Source: Pseudomonas sp. PICF141
GTDB taxonomy: Bacteria; Pseudomonadota; Gammaproteobacteria; Pseudomonadales; Pseudomonadaceae
Direction: 5' to 3'
NCBI RefSeq assembly: GCF_002286815.1
Contig: NZ_MUNM01000055.1
Coordinates: forward strand, 62,001-126,000
Length of the DNA: 64,000 nt
A program made the translations under genes and the position numbers. How positions within the stretch are numbered: position 1 is the first letter of the stretch; each line of letters begins with the position of its first letter. This document shows positions 17,853 to 25,932 of the stretch, in pieces. The notes beneath the pieces were generated by a model that did not search any database, was not told the origin of the DNA, and was given only the letters and a program-made list of their open reading frames with translations.

Positions 17853-17926
17853 AAAAGGTGACTCCACTGGGTTTTAACTGCGGGCTTTGATTGCCAATTA
17901 CCCAATCGAGTTCCGTGACGGCTGTC

Positions 17927-18002
17927 GGAGCTGCCGCAGGCTGCGATCTTTTGTTGTTGTTTTTAAAGCGAAAATCAAAAGATCGCAGCCTGCGGCAGCT
18001 CC
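17927..18002. repeat. REP pair (GGAGCTGCCGCAGGCTGCGATC type)
   Basis: Perfect 27-base inverted arms at 17927-17953 and 17976-18002. It lies between the ATPase gene's 3' end and the DUF2388 gene's promoter side. Confidence 0.87.
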
Positions 18003-18062
18003 TGCCAGGCATGCAGGCTTGGCAGTTGCTACAAACAAGGAGTGTGTAGCGGTTGAAATGGC

Positions 18063-19847
18063 CTACTTCTGCTCACTCTGCGGCGTCACCCGCAGCACCT
18101 CTTCGATCGTGGTCAGCCCCGCCGCCACTTTCTGTGCCCCTGACAAGCGCAAACTGCGCATGCCTTCCTTGAAGGCCTGACGGCGGACCGCCAGTAAATC
18201 GGTATCGGGGTTGATCAGTGCTTTGATGCCGTCCGTCAGCTGCATGATTTCGTACACTCCGGCGCGGCCGCGATAGCCGGTTTCGCGACATTCCAGACAA
18301 CCGATGGCGCGTTGTGCGTTACCTGGCAGTGGCGCTTGCCAAGGTCGGGTCAGGGTTTGCCAGTCGTCCTCGCCCAAAGTTAATGGCGCCTTGCAATGCG
18401 GGCAGAGGGTTCGGACCAGGCGCTGAGCCATGACTCCGAGTACCGTGGCCTTGATCAAATAGTGCGGCACGCCGAGTTCCAGCAGGCGGCTGATGGCGCT
18501 CGGGGCGTCGTTGGTGTGCAATGTCGACAGCACCAAATGGCCGGTGAGTGCGGCCTGAATCGCCATTTCGGCGGTTTCGAGGTCGCGGATTTCGCCGATC
18601 ATGATGATGTCCGGGTCTTGGCGCATCAGTGCGCGCACGCCGGCGGCAAAGGTCAGCTCGATGTTGTGCTGGACCTGCATCTGATTGAACGCTGGCTCGA
18701 CCATTTCGATCGGGTCTTCAATGGTGCAGAGGTTCACCTCTGGCGTCGCCAGTTTCTTCAGGGTGGTGTACAGCGTGGTGGTCTTGCCCGAACCGGTCGG
18801 CCCGGTTACCAGAATGATGCCATTGGGCTGGCGAGTCATGTCCTGCCAACGGCGCAAGTCATCGGCGGAAAAACCCAGCTGATCGAAATCCTTGAGCAGC
18901 ACTTCCGGGTCAAAGATCCGCATGACCATTTTTTCGCCGAACGCGGTCGGTAATGTCGACAGGCGCAATTCGACTTCGCCGCCATCCGGGGTTTTGGTTT
19001 TGACCCGGCCGTCCTGGGGTTTGCGCTTTTCTGCGACGTTCATCCGCCCCAGGCTTTTCAGGCGGCTGACGATGGCCATGGTCACCTGCGGCGGGAATTG
19101 ATAGACGTTGTGCAGCACGCCGTCGATGCGAAAGCGCACCGTGCCTTGCTCGCGCCGGGGTTCGATGTGGATATCGCTGGCCCGTTGCTGGAACGCGTAC
19201 TGGAACAGCCAGTCGACGATGTTGACGATGTGCGCATCGTTGGCGTCCGGCTCCTGGTCGCTGGCGCCGAGGTTGAGCAACTGTTCGAAGTTGCCCAGGG
19301 TGCTGTTTTGCTGATCCGCGTTGGTGGCGCCCGTGACCGATTTGGCCAGCCGGAAAAACTCCACGCTGAAACGCTGGATGTCCACCGGGTTGGCGACTAC
19401 GCGTTTGATCGGCAGCTTCAGCACGTGGGTCAGGTCGGCTTCCCAGCTGCTGACGAAGGGCTGGGCGCTGGCGACGGTAACGGCGTCGCGGTCGATGGAC
19501 ACCGCCAGAATCTTGTGGCGTTGGGCGAAGGCATAGGACATCAGCGGCGTGATGGCCGCGACGTTGATTTTCAGCGGGTCGATGCGCAAGTAAGGCTGAC
19601 CGGCCCGCTGAGACAGCCAGAGTGTCAGGCTTTCCAGATCGAGGTGTTTGCCGGGACGGCTGAGATCGTCCAGGTGTTGGCTGGCGATGAATTCCAGCGG
19701 GTGCTGTTGACCATTTATGGCATGACGGCGGCGGGCGTTGAGCGCGTGCTCGGCCGAATCCTGACTGATAAAACCTTGGGCGACCAATTCACGCAGCAAA
19801 TCATTAAGGTCCAGCCAGCGGTCCTGAGTGGCGAGTTGAACGGACAT
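18063..19847 (-). CDS. GspE/PilB-family secretion ATPase, orphan
   Basis: The 594-residue protein has the full architecture of type II secretion or type IV pilus assembly ATPases: N-terminal GspE domain (residues about 1-190), Walker A GPTGSGKTT at 349-357, Asp box, Walker B IMIGEIRDLETAE, His box, and a C-terminal zinc site with two Cys pairs (CPHC and CLEC). It starts at the ATG at 19847 with an AAGGAG site. No pilin, GspF/PilC, secretin or prepilin peptidase gene lies nearby, so its partner machine cannot be told from context. It could serve a dispersed pilus or secretion system. Intact; no sign of decay. Confidence 0.92.
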   Translation of the reverse strand: MSVQLATQDRWLDLNDLLRELVAQGFISQDSAEHALNARRRHAINGQQHPLEFIASQHLDDLSRPGKHLDLESLTLWLSQRAGQPYLRIDPLKINVAAITPLMSYAFAQRHKILAVSIDRDAVTVASAQPFVSSWEADLTHVLKLPIKRVVANPVDIQRFSVEFFRLAKSVTGATNADQQNSTLGNFEQLLNLGASDQEPDANDAHIVNIVDWLFQYAFQQRASDIHIEPRREQGTVRFRIDGVLHNVYQFPPQVTMAIVSRLKSLGRMNVAEKRKPQDGRVKTKTPDGGEVELRLSTLPTAFGEKMVMRIFDPEVLLKDFDQLGFSADDLRRWQDMTRQPNGIILVTGPTGSGKTTTLYTTLKKLATPEVNLCTIEDPIEMVEPAFNQMQVQHNIELTFAAGVRALMRQDPDIIMIGEIRDLETAEMAIQAALTGHLVLSTLHTNDAPSAISRLLELGVPHYLIKATVLGVMAQRLVRTLCPHCKAPLTLGEDDWQTLTRPWQAPLPGNAQRAIGCLECRETGYRGRAGVYEIMQLTDGIKALINPDTDLLAVRRQAFKEGMRSLRLSGAQKVAAGLTTIEEVLRVTPQSEQK

Positions 19848-19937
19848 GCGGGCTCCTTTTGAACAACCGTTCGCAAAGGATAGTCGCGCACCCGCAGACC
19901 GTTGGGCCACTACCCGACCAAGGCATGTCGTTTCTTT

Positions 19938-20276
19938 TCAGCCTGTCGCCTGAGCCGGCTCTACCCACGCAGAATCAACCACTTGCAGGTTCACCGAGCA
20001 GACGCTGATCAGGTTACGTAATTTTTCCGCAATCACTTGAGCCCGGTGCCCGCTCAGGCCGTCCATGACGATGTCGACCGACAGCAGATCGTCCATGCGC
20101 TGCACGTTGACTTGCTGAGGTGTAAGAAACTGCAGGGCGAACAGGTTAAGCGCCCGACACAGCAGGTCCGGCTCGGCCTCGGCCAGTAATTGATAGTGAA
20201 CGCGGCAATGGGCGTTGTTGACGTTCCAGACATCGGCGCGGGCAGGCAAGGTGGTCACGGATTCTAAATGCGGCAT
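19938..20276 (-). CDS. Small ACT-like domain protein, unknown function
   Basis: The 112-residue protein has no signal peptide or membrane segment. Its central part (FALQFLTPQQVNVQRMDD, then VDIVMDGLSGHRAQVIAEKL) has the beta-alpha-beta rhythm of an ACT-type amino-acid-binding domain, like the small regulatory subunits of acetohydroxyacid synthase. That is a pattern judgement, not a firm match. It is divergent from an Lrp/AsnC regulator whose C-terminal domain has a related fold. The shared intergenic region holds an inverted repeat. Its expression may be set by that regulator. Confidence 0.7.
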   Translation of the reverse strand: MPHLESVTTLPARADVWNVNNAHCRVHYQLLAEAEPDLLCRALNLFALQFLTPQQVNVQRMDDLLSVDIVMDGLSGHRAQVIAEKLRNLISVCSVNLQVVDSAWVEPAQATG

Positions 20277-20344
20277 GGTCGAGCTCCAAAATCACTGGGG
20301 GAATTTTTACATTCGGTGCCGGGCATTTCTTATCTATGATTGGG

Positions 20345-20376
20345 CGAATTGGTGATTTATCGAATCGATCAATTCG
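20345..20376. promoter_or_regulatory. Inverted repeat between the Lrp-family gene and its divergent neighbour
   Basis: The arms CGAATTG (20345-20351) and CAATTCG (20370-20376) are perfect complements, with an inner palindrome ATCGAATCGAT at 20359-20369. The AT-rich dyad lies 27 bases ahead of the regulator's ATG and suits an Lrp/AsnC operator for autoregulation and control of the divergent gene. Confidence 0.4.
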
Positions 20377-20402
20377 TATTCATATCATTTACAGGTTTTT
20401 CT

Positions 20403-20888
20403 ATGCACAGCGAGATGGATAACTACGACCGCATGATTCTGGCGTTGCTGCAAGAGGACGCTTCGCTCTCCAGTGCGCAGATCGCCGAACAGGTGGGGCT
20501 CTCGCAGTCGCCGTGCTGGCGGCGGATCCAGCGGATGAAGGAAGAGGGGATAATTCGCGCTCAGGTGACGTTGCTTGACCGCAAGAAAATCGGCCTGAAC
20601 ACGCAGATCTTCGCCGAGATCAAACTCAACGCCCACGGACGTTCGAACTTCACTGAGTTCACCGAGGCGATTCGCGGTTTTCCCGAGGTGCTGGAATGTT
20701 ATGTGCTGATGGGGTCGGTGGATTTCTTGCTGCGGATCGTCACAGCAGATATCGAGGCTTATGAGCGCTTCTTCTTCGAGAAACTGTCGATGGTGCCGGG
20801 GATTCAGGAGGTCAACTCGATCGTGGCGTTATCGGAGATCAAGTCCACGACGAGTTTGCCGGTGTTGCGGGGGGGTAGAGATTTATAG
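20403..20888 (+). CDS. Lrp/AsnC-family transcriptional regulator
   Basis: The 161-residue protein has the N-terminal winged helix-turn-helix (DRMILALLQEDASLSSAQIAEQVGLSQSPCWRRIQRMKEEG) and a C-terminal RAM/ACT-like ligand domain (residues about 70-150, with VLECYVLMGSVDFLLRIV). Such regulators assemble as octamers and respond to amino acids. The ATG at 20403 is used; a second ATG four codons later is possible. It is divergent from the ACT-like protein gene, which is the natural first target. The ligand cannot be predicted. Confidence 0.9.
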   Translation: MHSEMDNYDRMILALLQEDASLSSAQIAEQVGLSQSPCWRRIQRMKEEGIIRAQVTLLDRKKIGLNTQIFAEIKLNAHGRSNFTEFTEAIRGFPEVLECYVLMGSVDFLLRIVTADIEAYERFFFEKLSMVPGIQEVNSIVALSEIKSTTSLPVLRGGRDL

Positions 20889-20904
20889 CGCTTGTGCGGG
20901 CCTC

Positions 20905-20971
20905 TTCGCGGGCAAGCCTCGCTCCTACAAGAGATCCTGCTGCCCTTGTAGGAGCGAGGCTTGCCCGCGAA
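20905..20971. repeat. REP pair (GGAGCGAGGCTTGCCCGCGAA type)
   Basis: Perfect 27-base inverted arms at 20905-20931 and 20945-20971 with a 13-base loop, between the convergent Lrp-family and CYTH-CHAD genes. Confidence 0.88.
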
Positions 20972-20978
20972 GGCGATT

Positions 20979-22346
20979 TTACAGACGCAGCAAAGTCTTC
21001 CAGGCGCGATTCTGATACACCGCGATGGCCTGCTGCTTGCGCGCATCCAGCGATTCATCGGTGATCGGCTCGTTGGCCAGTTGCGCCAGTTTGTTCAATT
21101 CACCGTACAGGCGATCCATTTCCGGGATCTCCAGTACATTGCGGGCATGGTGCAGCCACGCCTGGATGCGTTCGATACGCGGCAACTGTTCGGCCAGGTC
21201 TTCCGGCTGTTGCTGATAACGCTGCAACTGCAGCGAGTTGGCTTCTTCGCCCAGCATGCGTGGCAACCAGCTGCCCAGTTGTGCAGCGCCCTGGCGATTA
21301 CCGCGGGTGTTGCGATCGCTGGCCCAGGTGCGAGCCAGCAACCAGCGCGAAGTGTTCAGGGAGAACAGGCCCCAGCGCGGGTCTTCGAGTTCTTCGAGGA
21401 ACTGCTCCGGCGCGGCTTTGCGCACGTCTTCGTCGTCCAGGCCGGCTTGTACCAGTGGGCGCCAGTCTTCCAGCAGGGCATCCAGCGCGATGCGCAGATC
21501 ATGCGTCGACTGACGCGGTGCGGCCTGACCGAGGCTGCTGATCAGCGCGCGCATCTCAGCGAGGTTCTCGACCCAGTCTTGCAACAGACGCCAGTGGCCA
21601 TTGAAGCGATATTGCTCGGCCAATCGCTGGCTACTGCTCAGCAAATGCCAGCTCAATGCGGCGAACGCATCGTCCAGCGGCATCTCGGCAGTGATTTGCG
21701 GCGCAGCCAGGCTCAGCGAGTAGCTGTTGGCGTCGAACAGGCGATAACCGCGTTCGGCCTTGCTGATGTCACACGGCATCAGTGGAAGGGTCGCGGCCAG
21801 TTCGGCGGCCAGTTCCAGCAGCGCGGCCGGTTCGCCTTCGCGCAGTTCCAGTTCCAGCTCGCAGATTTCTTCTTTTTGCTTGCCGACCACCACGTGGCCC
21901 AAATCCAGCGCGGCTTCGATGACCACTTTGGTCTTGCCACGGCCCCAGGCGATTTCGGCGCGTTCGCGAACGAAATCGGTGGTGAAGATGGCTTTCAGGG
22001 TTTTCTTGTCCAGTTCGGCCAGCTCTTGGGGCCAGCATTCGCCGTCGAGTTTTTTCACGTCGAGCTTGGCTTTGGCCAGAGGCCAGTCGTACTCGTGACG
22101 CTCGGACAAACCGGCGACGCTCTGGCCACGGGTCTTGAGGGTCTGAATCACTTCGTCGCCATCGCGGCGCAGGCGCAGGGCAACCTTGGCGCGGGCCAGG
22201 TCGCGCTCAGGCGTGTCGAAGTACTGGTTCATCAACTCACGGCGTTCCCAGCCACTTTTGTTGCGTTTTTTCAGTAACGGGTGCTCGCGCAAGGCGGCGA
22301 GGGTTTCGCGGCTGACGCGGAGTTTGATTTCGGTTTCTTTCTGCAT
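20979..22346 (-). CDS. CYTH-CHAD domain protein, probable inorganic triphosphatase
   Basis: The 455-residue protein has an N-terminal CYTH tunnel domain with the ETEIKLR metal/triphosphate motif at residues 4-10 and further acidic and basic strands to about residue 200, then a C-terminal helical CHAD domain rich in Arg and His (for example STHDLRIALDALLEDWRPL). YgiF of Escherichia coli, with this architecture, hydrolyses inorganic triphosphate; CHAD domains bind polyphosphate. The ATG at 22346 places the ExExK motif correctly. It is divergent from argE with about 180 bases between. Confidence 0.9.
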   Translation of the reverse strand: MQKETEIKLRVSRETLAALREHPLLKKRNKSGWERRELMNQYFDTPERDLARAKVALRLRRDGDEVIQTLKTRGQSVAGLSERHEYDWPLAKAKLDVKKLDGECWPQELAELDKKTLKAIFTTDFVRERAEIAWGRGKTKVVIEAALDLGHVVVGKQKEEICELELELREGEPAALLELAAELAATLPLMPCDISKAERGYRLFDANSYSLSLAAPQITAEMPLDDAFAALSWHLLSSSQRLAEQYRFNGHWRLLQDWVENLAEMRALISSLGQAAPRQSTHDLRIALDALLEDWRPLVQAGLDDEDVRKAAPEQFLEELEDPRWGLFSLNTSRWLLARTWASDRNTRGNRQGAAQLGSWLPRMLGEEANSLQLQRYQQQPEDLAEQLPRIERIQAWLHHARNVLEIPEMDRLYGELNKLAQLANEPITDESLDARKQQAIAVYQNRAWKTLLRL

Positions 22347-22526
22347 GGCCGGAAAATCCAGGATCGGGAGCGCAGCCGGGGGAATGTGTGGCTGCCAAGG
22401 TCGTGCAGTGTACAGGACTCATTCGAGATAGGGTCTGTTGACGCTTGGTGACGCGCGCCGCGACAGTTTATTCCTGTCACCGGATGGTTCTATGATGGAC
22501 TTCAATTCGCGAGTGGGGAGTCAGCG

Positions 22527-23684
22527 ATGCCTTTGCCGTCCATGAAAGATCAGTTCGCTGCGCTGATCGCCGCGCCGTCCGTCAGCTGTACCCAACCTCG
22601 CCTGGATCAAACCAATCGGCCGGTCATCGACTTGTTGGCGACTTGGCTGGGGGACTTGGGTTTTGCCTGCGATATCCAGCAGGTCAGCCCCGGCAAATTC
22701 AATCTGCTGGCCAGTTTTGGCTCCGGCCCCGGCGGCCTGGTGCTCGCCGGTCACAGCGATACGGTGCCGTACGACGAGGCGTTGTGGCAGACCGATCCGC
22801 TGAAACTGACGGAAGTAGAGGGTCGTTGGGTCGGTTTGGGCAGTTGTGACATGAAGGGTTTCTTCGCCTTGGCCATCGAAGCCGTCAAACCCTTGCTCGA
22901 CCAACCGTTCAAGCAACCCTTGCTGATTCTCGCCACCTGCGATGAAGAAAGCTCAATGGCCGGAGCTCGTGCCCTGGCCGAAGCCGGACGGCCCTTGGGT
23001 CGCGCGGCGGTGATCGGCGAGCCGACCGGGCTGAAGCCGATCAGGATGCACAAAGGCATCATGATGGAACGCATCGACATCCTCGGTCAGAGTGGCCATT
23101 CCTCGGACCCGCGCCTGGGTCACAGCGCCCTCGAAGCCATGCACGACGCCATGGGCGAACTGCGCGGCCTGCGCCTGGCGTGGCAGCGCGAGTTTCGTAA
23201 CCCACAGTTCAGCGTGCCGCAGCCGACCCTGAATTTCGGTTGCATCCACGGTGGGGACAACCCTAATCGCATTTGCGGCCAGTGTTCGCTGGAATTCGAC
23301 TTGAGGCCTTTGCCAGGCATGGACCCCAAAGCGCTGCGCGCAGCGATTTTGCAGAAGCTCAATCCGATTGCCGAACGGCATCAAGTGAAGATCGATTACG
23401 CGCCGCTGTTCCCTGAAGTGCCCCCCTTCGAGCAGGCCGAAGACTCGGAATTGGTCAGGGTCGCAGAAAAACTCACCGGCCATCGCGCCGAAGCAGTGGC
23501 GTTTGGCACAGAAGCGCCTTATCTTCAGCGTCTTGGTTGTGAAACACTGGTACTGGGCCCGGGCGACATCGCCTGCGCGCACCAACCGGGGGAATACCTC
23601 GAAATGTCACGTTTGCAACCTACCGTGCATCTATTACGTCAACTGATTGAACATTACTGCCTGACACCGGCCAAAACGGTGTAG
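22527..23684 (+). CDS. argE: Acetylornithine deacetylase
   Basis: ArgE hydrolyses N-acetylornithine to ornithine and acetate. The 385-residue M20-family protein has metal-ligand segments GLVLAGHSDTVPY, GLGSCDMKGFFALAIEA, ATCDEESSMAG and the C-terminal histidine segment DIACAHQPGEYLEM. The ATG at 22527 follows GGGGAG. It is next to argA, giving a small arginine cluster. The TAG stop is formed by the first bases of a REP repeat, so the repeat sets the 3' end of the gene. Confidence 0.92.
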   Translation: MPLPSMKDQFAALIAAPSVSCTQPRLDQTNRPVIDLLATWLGDLGFACDIQQVSPGKFNLLASFGSGPGGLVLAGHSDTVPYDEALWQTDPLKLTEVEGRWVGLGSCDMKGFFALAIEAVKPLLDQPFKQPLLILATCDEESSMAGARALAEAGRPLGRAAVIGEPTGLKPIRMHKGIMMERIDILGQSGHSSDPRLGHSALEAMHDAMGELRGLRLAWQREFRNPQFSVPQPTLNFGCIHGGDNPNRICGQCSLEFDLRPLPGMDPKALRAAILQKLNPIAERHQVKIDYAPLFPEVPPFEQAEDSELVRVAEKLTGHRAEAVAFGTEAPYLQRLGCETLVLGPGDIACAHQPGEYLEMSRLQPTVHLLRQLIEHYCLTPAKTV

Positions 23685-23764
23685 GAGCTGCCGAAGGCTG
23701 CGATCTTTTGATCTTTGCATTTTAAAAACAAGATCAAAAGATCGCAGCCTTCGGCAGCTCCTAC
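23681..23764. repeat. REP pair (GGAGCTGCCGAAGGCTGCGATC type) overlapping argE stop
   Basis: Perfect 35-base inverted arms at 23681-23715 and 23730-23764. The arm's initial GTAG supplies the TAG stop of argE. Confidence 0.9.
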
Positions 23765-23784
23765 AGAGCGTGTATAAATTGCCG

Positions 23785-23844
23785 ATGTCCCAACCCGTAT
23801 TCATGAGGAGAGCGCGCGTGTCGCCAAGCCTGTTCCGACGATAA
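23785..23844 (+). CDS. Possible arginine-rich leader peptide of argA
   Basis: A 19-codon frame reads MSQPVFMRRARVSPSLFRR, with five arginines, four of them on the rarely used codons AGG, AGA, CGA and CGA. An inner GTG at 23818 gives MSPSLFRR with a good GAGGAG ribosome binding site at 23806, so the shorter form may be the one made. A TATAAA box at 23773-23778 would start transcription close to the first ATG. It ends 68 bases before argA. A leader that senses charged tRNA-Arg is the obvious idea; no antiterminator-terminator pair is clear. Confidence 0.35.
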   Translation: MSQPVFMRRARVSPSLFRR

Positions 23845-23912
23845 CCATCAGCCCGCTGTGCGTTTACTGCTTTACCCTTTTTTCGGCTGCTATTTATTAC
23901 AGGCCCAGGTTC

Positions 23913-25211
23913 ATGCCCGAATACGTCAATTGGCTTCGTCACGCTTCGCCTTACATTAACGCCCACCGCGATTGCACGTTTGTCGTCATGCTGCCCGGCG
24001 ACGGCGTGGAGCACCCGAACTTCGGCAACATCGTCCACGACCTGGTGCTGCTGCACAGCCTGGGCGTGCGACTGGTGCTGGTTCACGGTTCGCGCCCGCA
24101 AATTGAAACCCGCCTCGCTGCTCGCGGTCTGATTCCGCATTACCACCACGGCATGCGCATCACCGATGCGGCGACGCTTGAGTGCGTGATCGATGCGGTG
24201 GGTCAACTGCGCATCGCCATCGAAGCCCGGCTGTCCATGGACATGGCCTCCTCGCCAATGCAGGGGTCGCGCCTGCGGGTGGCCAGCGGCAATCTGGTCA
24301 CGGCACGGCCGATTGGCGTACTTGAAGGTGTCGACTACCACCACACCGGCGAAGTGCGCCGGGTTGACCGCAAGGGCATCAATCGCCTGCTGGACGAACG
24401 CTCCATCGTGCTGTTGTCGCCATTGGGTTATTCGCCGACCGGTGAGATCTTCAACCTCGCCTGCGAAGACGTTGCCACCCGCGCCGCTATCGATCTGGGG
24501 GCGGACAAGCTGCTGCTGTTCGGCGCCGATCCTGGCTTGATCGATGAAAATGGCCGGCTGGTCCGCGAATTGCGACCGCAGCAAGTACCCGCTCACTTGC
24601 AGCGTTTGGGCAACAACTATCAAGCCGAGCTGCTGGATGCGGCCGCTGAAGCGTGTCGGGGCGGGGTGGCGCGCAGCCACATCGTCAGTTACGCCGAAGA
24701 TGGCGCGCTGCTGACCGAACTGTTCACCCGTGACGGTGGCGGTACGCTGGTGGCCCAGGAGCAATTCGAGGTGGTGCGCGAGGCGGCCATCGAGGACGTC
24801 GGCGGTTTGCTGGACTTGATCAGCCCGCTGGAAGAGCAGGGCATTCTGGTACGGCGTTCCCGGGAGGTGCTGGAACGTGAGATCGAGCAGTTCAGCGTGG
24901 TCGAACGTGAAGGGATGATCATCGCCTGCGCGGCGCTGTATCAGATTGCCGATTCGGATGCCGGGGAGTTGGCGTGTCTGGCGGTGAACCCGGAGTACCG
25001 CCATGGCGGTCGCGGCGATGAACTGCTGGAGCGCATCGAAACCCGTGCCAGGGCCCAGGGGCTGAAAACCCTGTTCGTGCTGACGACCCGCACAGCCCAT
25101 TGGTTCCGTGAGCGGGGCTTTGTGCCAAGCAGCGTCGAACGCCTGCCGTCGGCGCGGGCGTCGCTTTACAACTATCAGCGTAATTCGAAGATCTTCGAAA
25201 AAGCCCTGTGA
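23913..25211 (+). CDS. argA: N-acetylglutamate synthase
   Basis: ArgA makes N-acetylglutamate, the first step of arginine synthesis, and is normally inhibited by arginine. The 432-residue protein has an N-terminal amino-acid-kinase-like domain (residues about 1-280, LVLVHGSRPQIETRL) that holds the allosteric site and a C-terminal GNAT acetyltransferase domain with ELACLAVNPEYRHGGRGDELL. Length matches the Pseudomonas enzyme exactly. It follows argE, with a REP pair and a putative arginine-rich leader in the 228-base gap. The ribosome binding site (CAGG) is modest. Confidence 0.94.
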   Translation: MPEYVNWLRHASPYINAHRDCTFVVMLPGDGVEHPNFGNIVHDLVLLHSLGVRLVLVHGSRPQIETRLAARGLIPHYHHGMRITDAATLECVIDAVGQLRIAIEARLSMDMASSPMQGSRLRVASGNLVTARPIGVLEGVDYHHTGEVRRVDRKGINRLLDERSIVLLSPLGYSPTGEIFNLACEDVATRAAIDLGADKLLLFGADPGLIDENGRLVRELRPQQVPAHLQRLGNNYQAELLDAAAEACRGGVARSHIVSYAEDGALLTELFTRDGGGTLVAQEQFEVVREAAIEDVGGLLDLISPLEEQGILVRRSREVLEREIEQFSVVEREGMIIACAALYQIADSDAGELACLAVNPEYRHGGRGDELLERIETRARAQGLKTLFVLTTRTAHWFRERGFVPSSVERLPSARASLYNYQRNSKIFEKAL

Positions 25212-25221
25212 TGCCCCAAGC

Positions 25222-25316
25222 CTTGTAGGAGCAAGGCTTGTTCGCGAAGGTGGCCTGACATTCAACACTTGTGTCGGCAGATATGGCCTCTTCGCGGGCA
25301 AGCCTCGCTCCTACCG
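25222..25316. repeat. Imperfect REP pair (GGAGCGAGGCTTGCCCGCGAA type)
   Basis: Two inverted arms, about 25224-25249 and 25288-25315, with a few mismatches (AAGGCTTGTTCGCGAA against TTCGCGGGCAAGCC). It follows argA directly. Confidence 0.75.
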
Positions 25317-25932
25317 GGGCGGGGGTGTTACTCAGTGATGAATTTCGCGCTGACATACGGCGCGACCTTATCCCTTCCAGCACTTCGCTGTTTCGCCCAT
25401 CGCCTTGGCTGCAAATGCCGAGCTGGCGCGTGCTTCGGCACATTATTGGCGCCGGTCATCTTGGCGTAAATCCTGTGAACGACCCCCTCCGTCGGCGGAA
25501 AAAAGAAAATATCAGCGATACACAAACTGTAACAATTTGACTGGATAGTGCGCGCTTGGCCATCATGGGCGTCGCCTTTTCGATACTGATTGACGTTTGG
25601 GGAATACGTCGAAAGCTAATCGATCTAAAAAAACGTCAATAAATACCATTTAGGAATTAGCTTATGAGCCGATACCTTGTGTCCCGGTTCGGATACTGGC
25701 GACCGAGCGATATTCCTAAAGAGTATTAAAAAGATAGAAATAATTCTTTTTGGGTTTATAAGGAAGTCATTAACCTGCAGGAGCAAATCACGGGCGGTTA
25801 GACCTTGGTCGTAGACACACATGGTTACGATTGACTTGTCAGTCATGGACCAGTGCTAATCGCGCATCTTGGATCCGGGGCGTTAGACCCTGGACCAAAG
25901 AGCATAAAAATTAGAACGAGAGGAGCGAAACA
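25317..25932. other. Long gene-free leader before the porin gene, partly AT-rich
   Basis: No convincing gene is seen in these 616 bases. From about 25580 to 25780 base composition turns AT-rich, unlike flanking genes. It holds three interlocking inverted repeats: ATTGACGTTT/AAACGTCAAT (25589-25598 with 25631-25640), AAGCTAAT/ATTAGCTT (25613-25620 with 25656-25663) and TTTAGGAAT/ATTCCTAAA (25649-25657 with 25712-25720). A near-identical 12-base direct repeat GTTAGACC(T/C)TGG occurs at 25797 and 25882. Together these suggest operators or a structured 5' leader for the porin. Confidence 0.5.

Noticed and set aside
25625..25846. A 73-codon minus-strand frame in the AT-rich porin leader
   Set aside because: Non-standard composition, no ribosome binding site, no family. 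The region is better read as regulatory.
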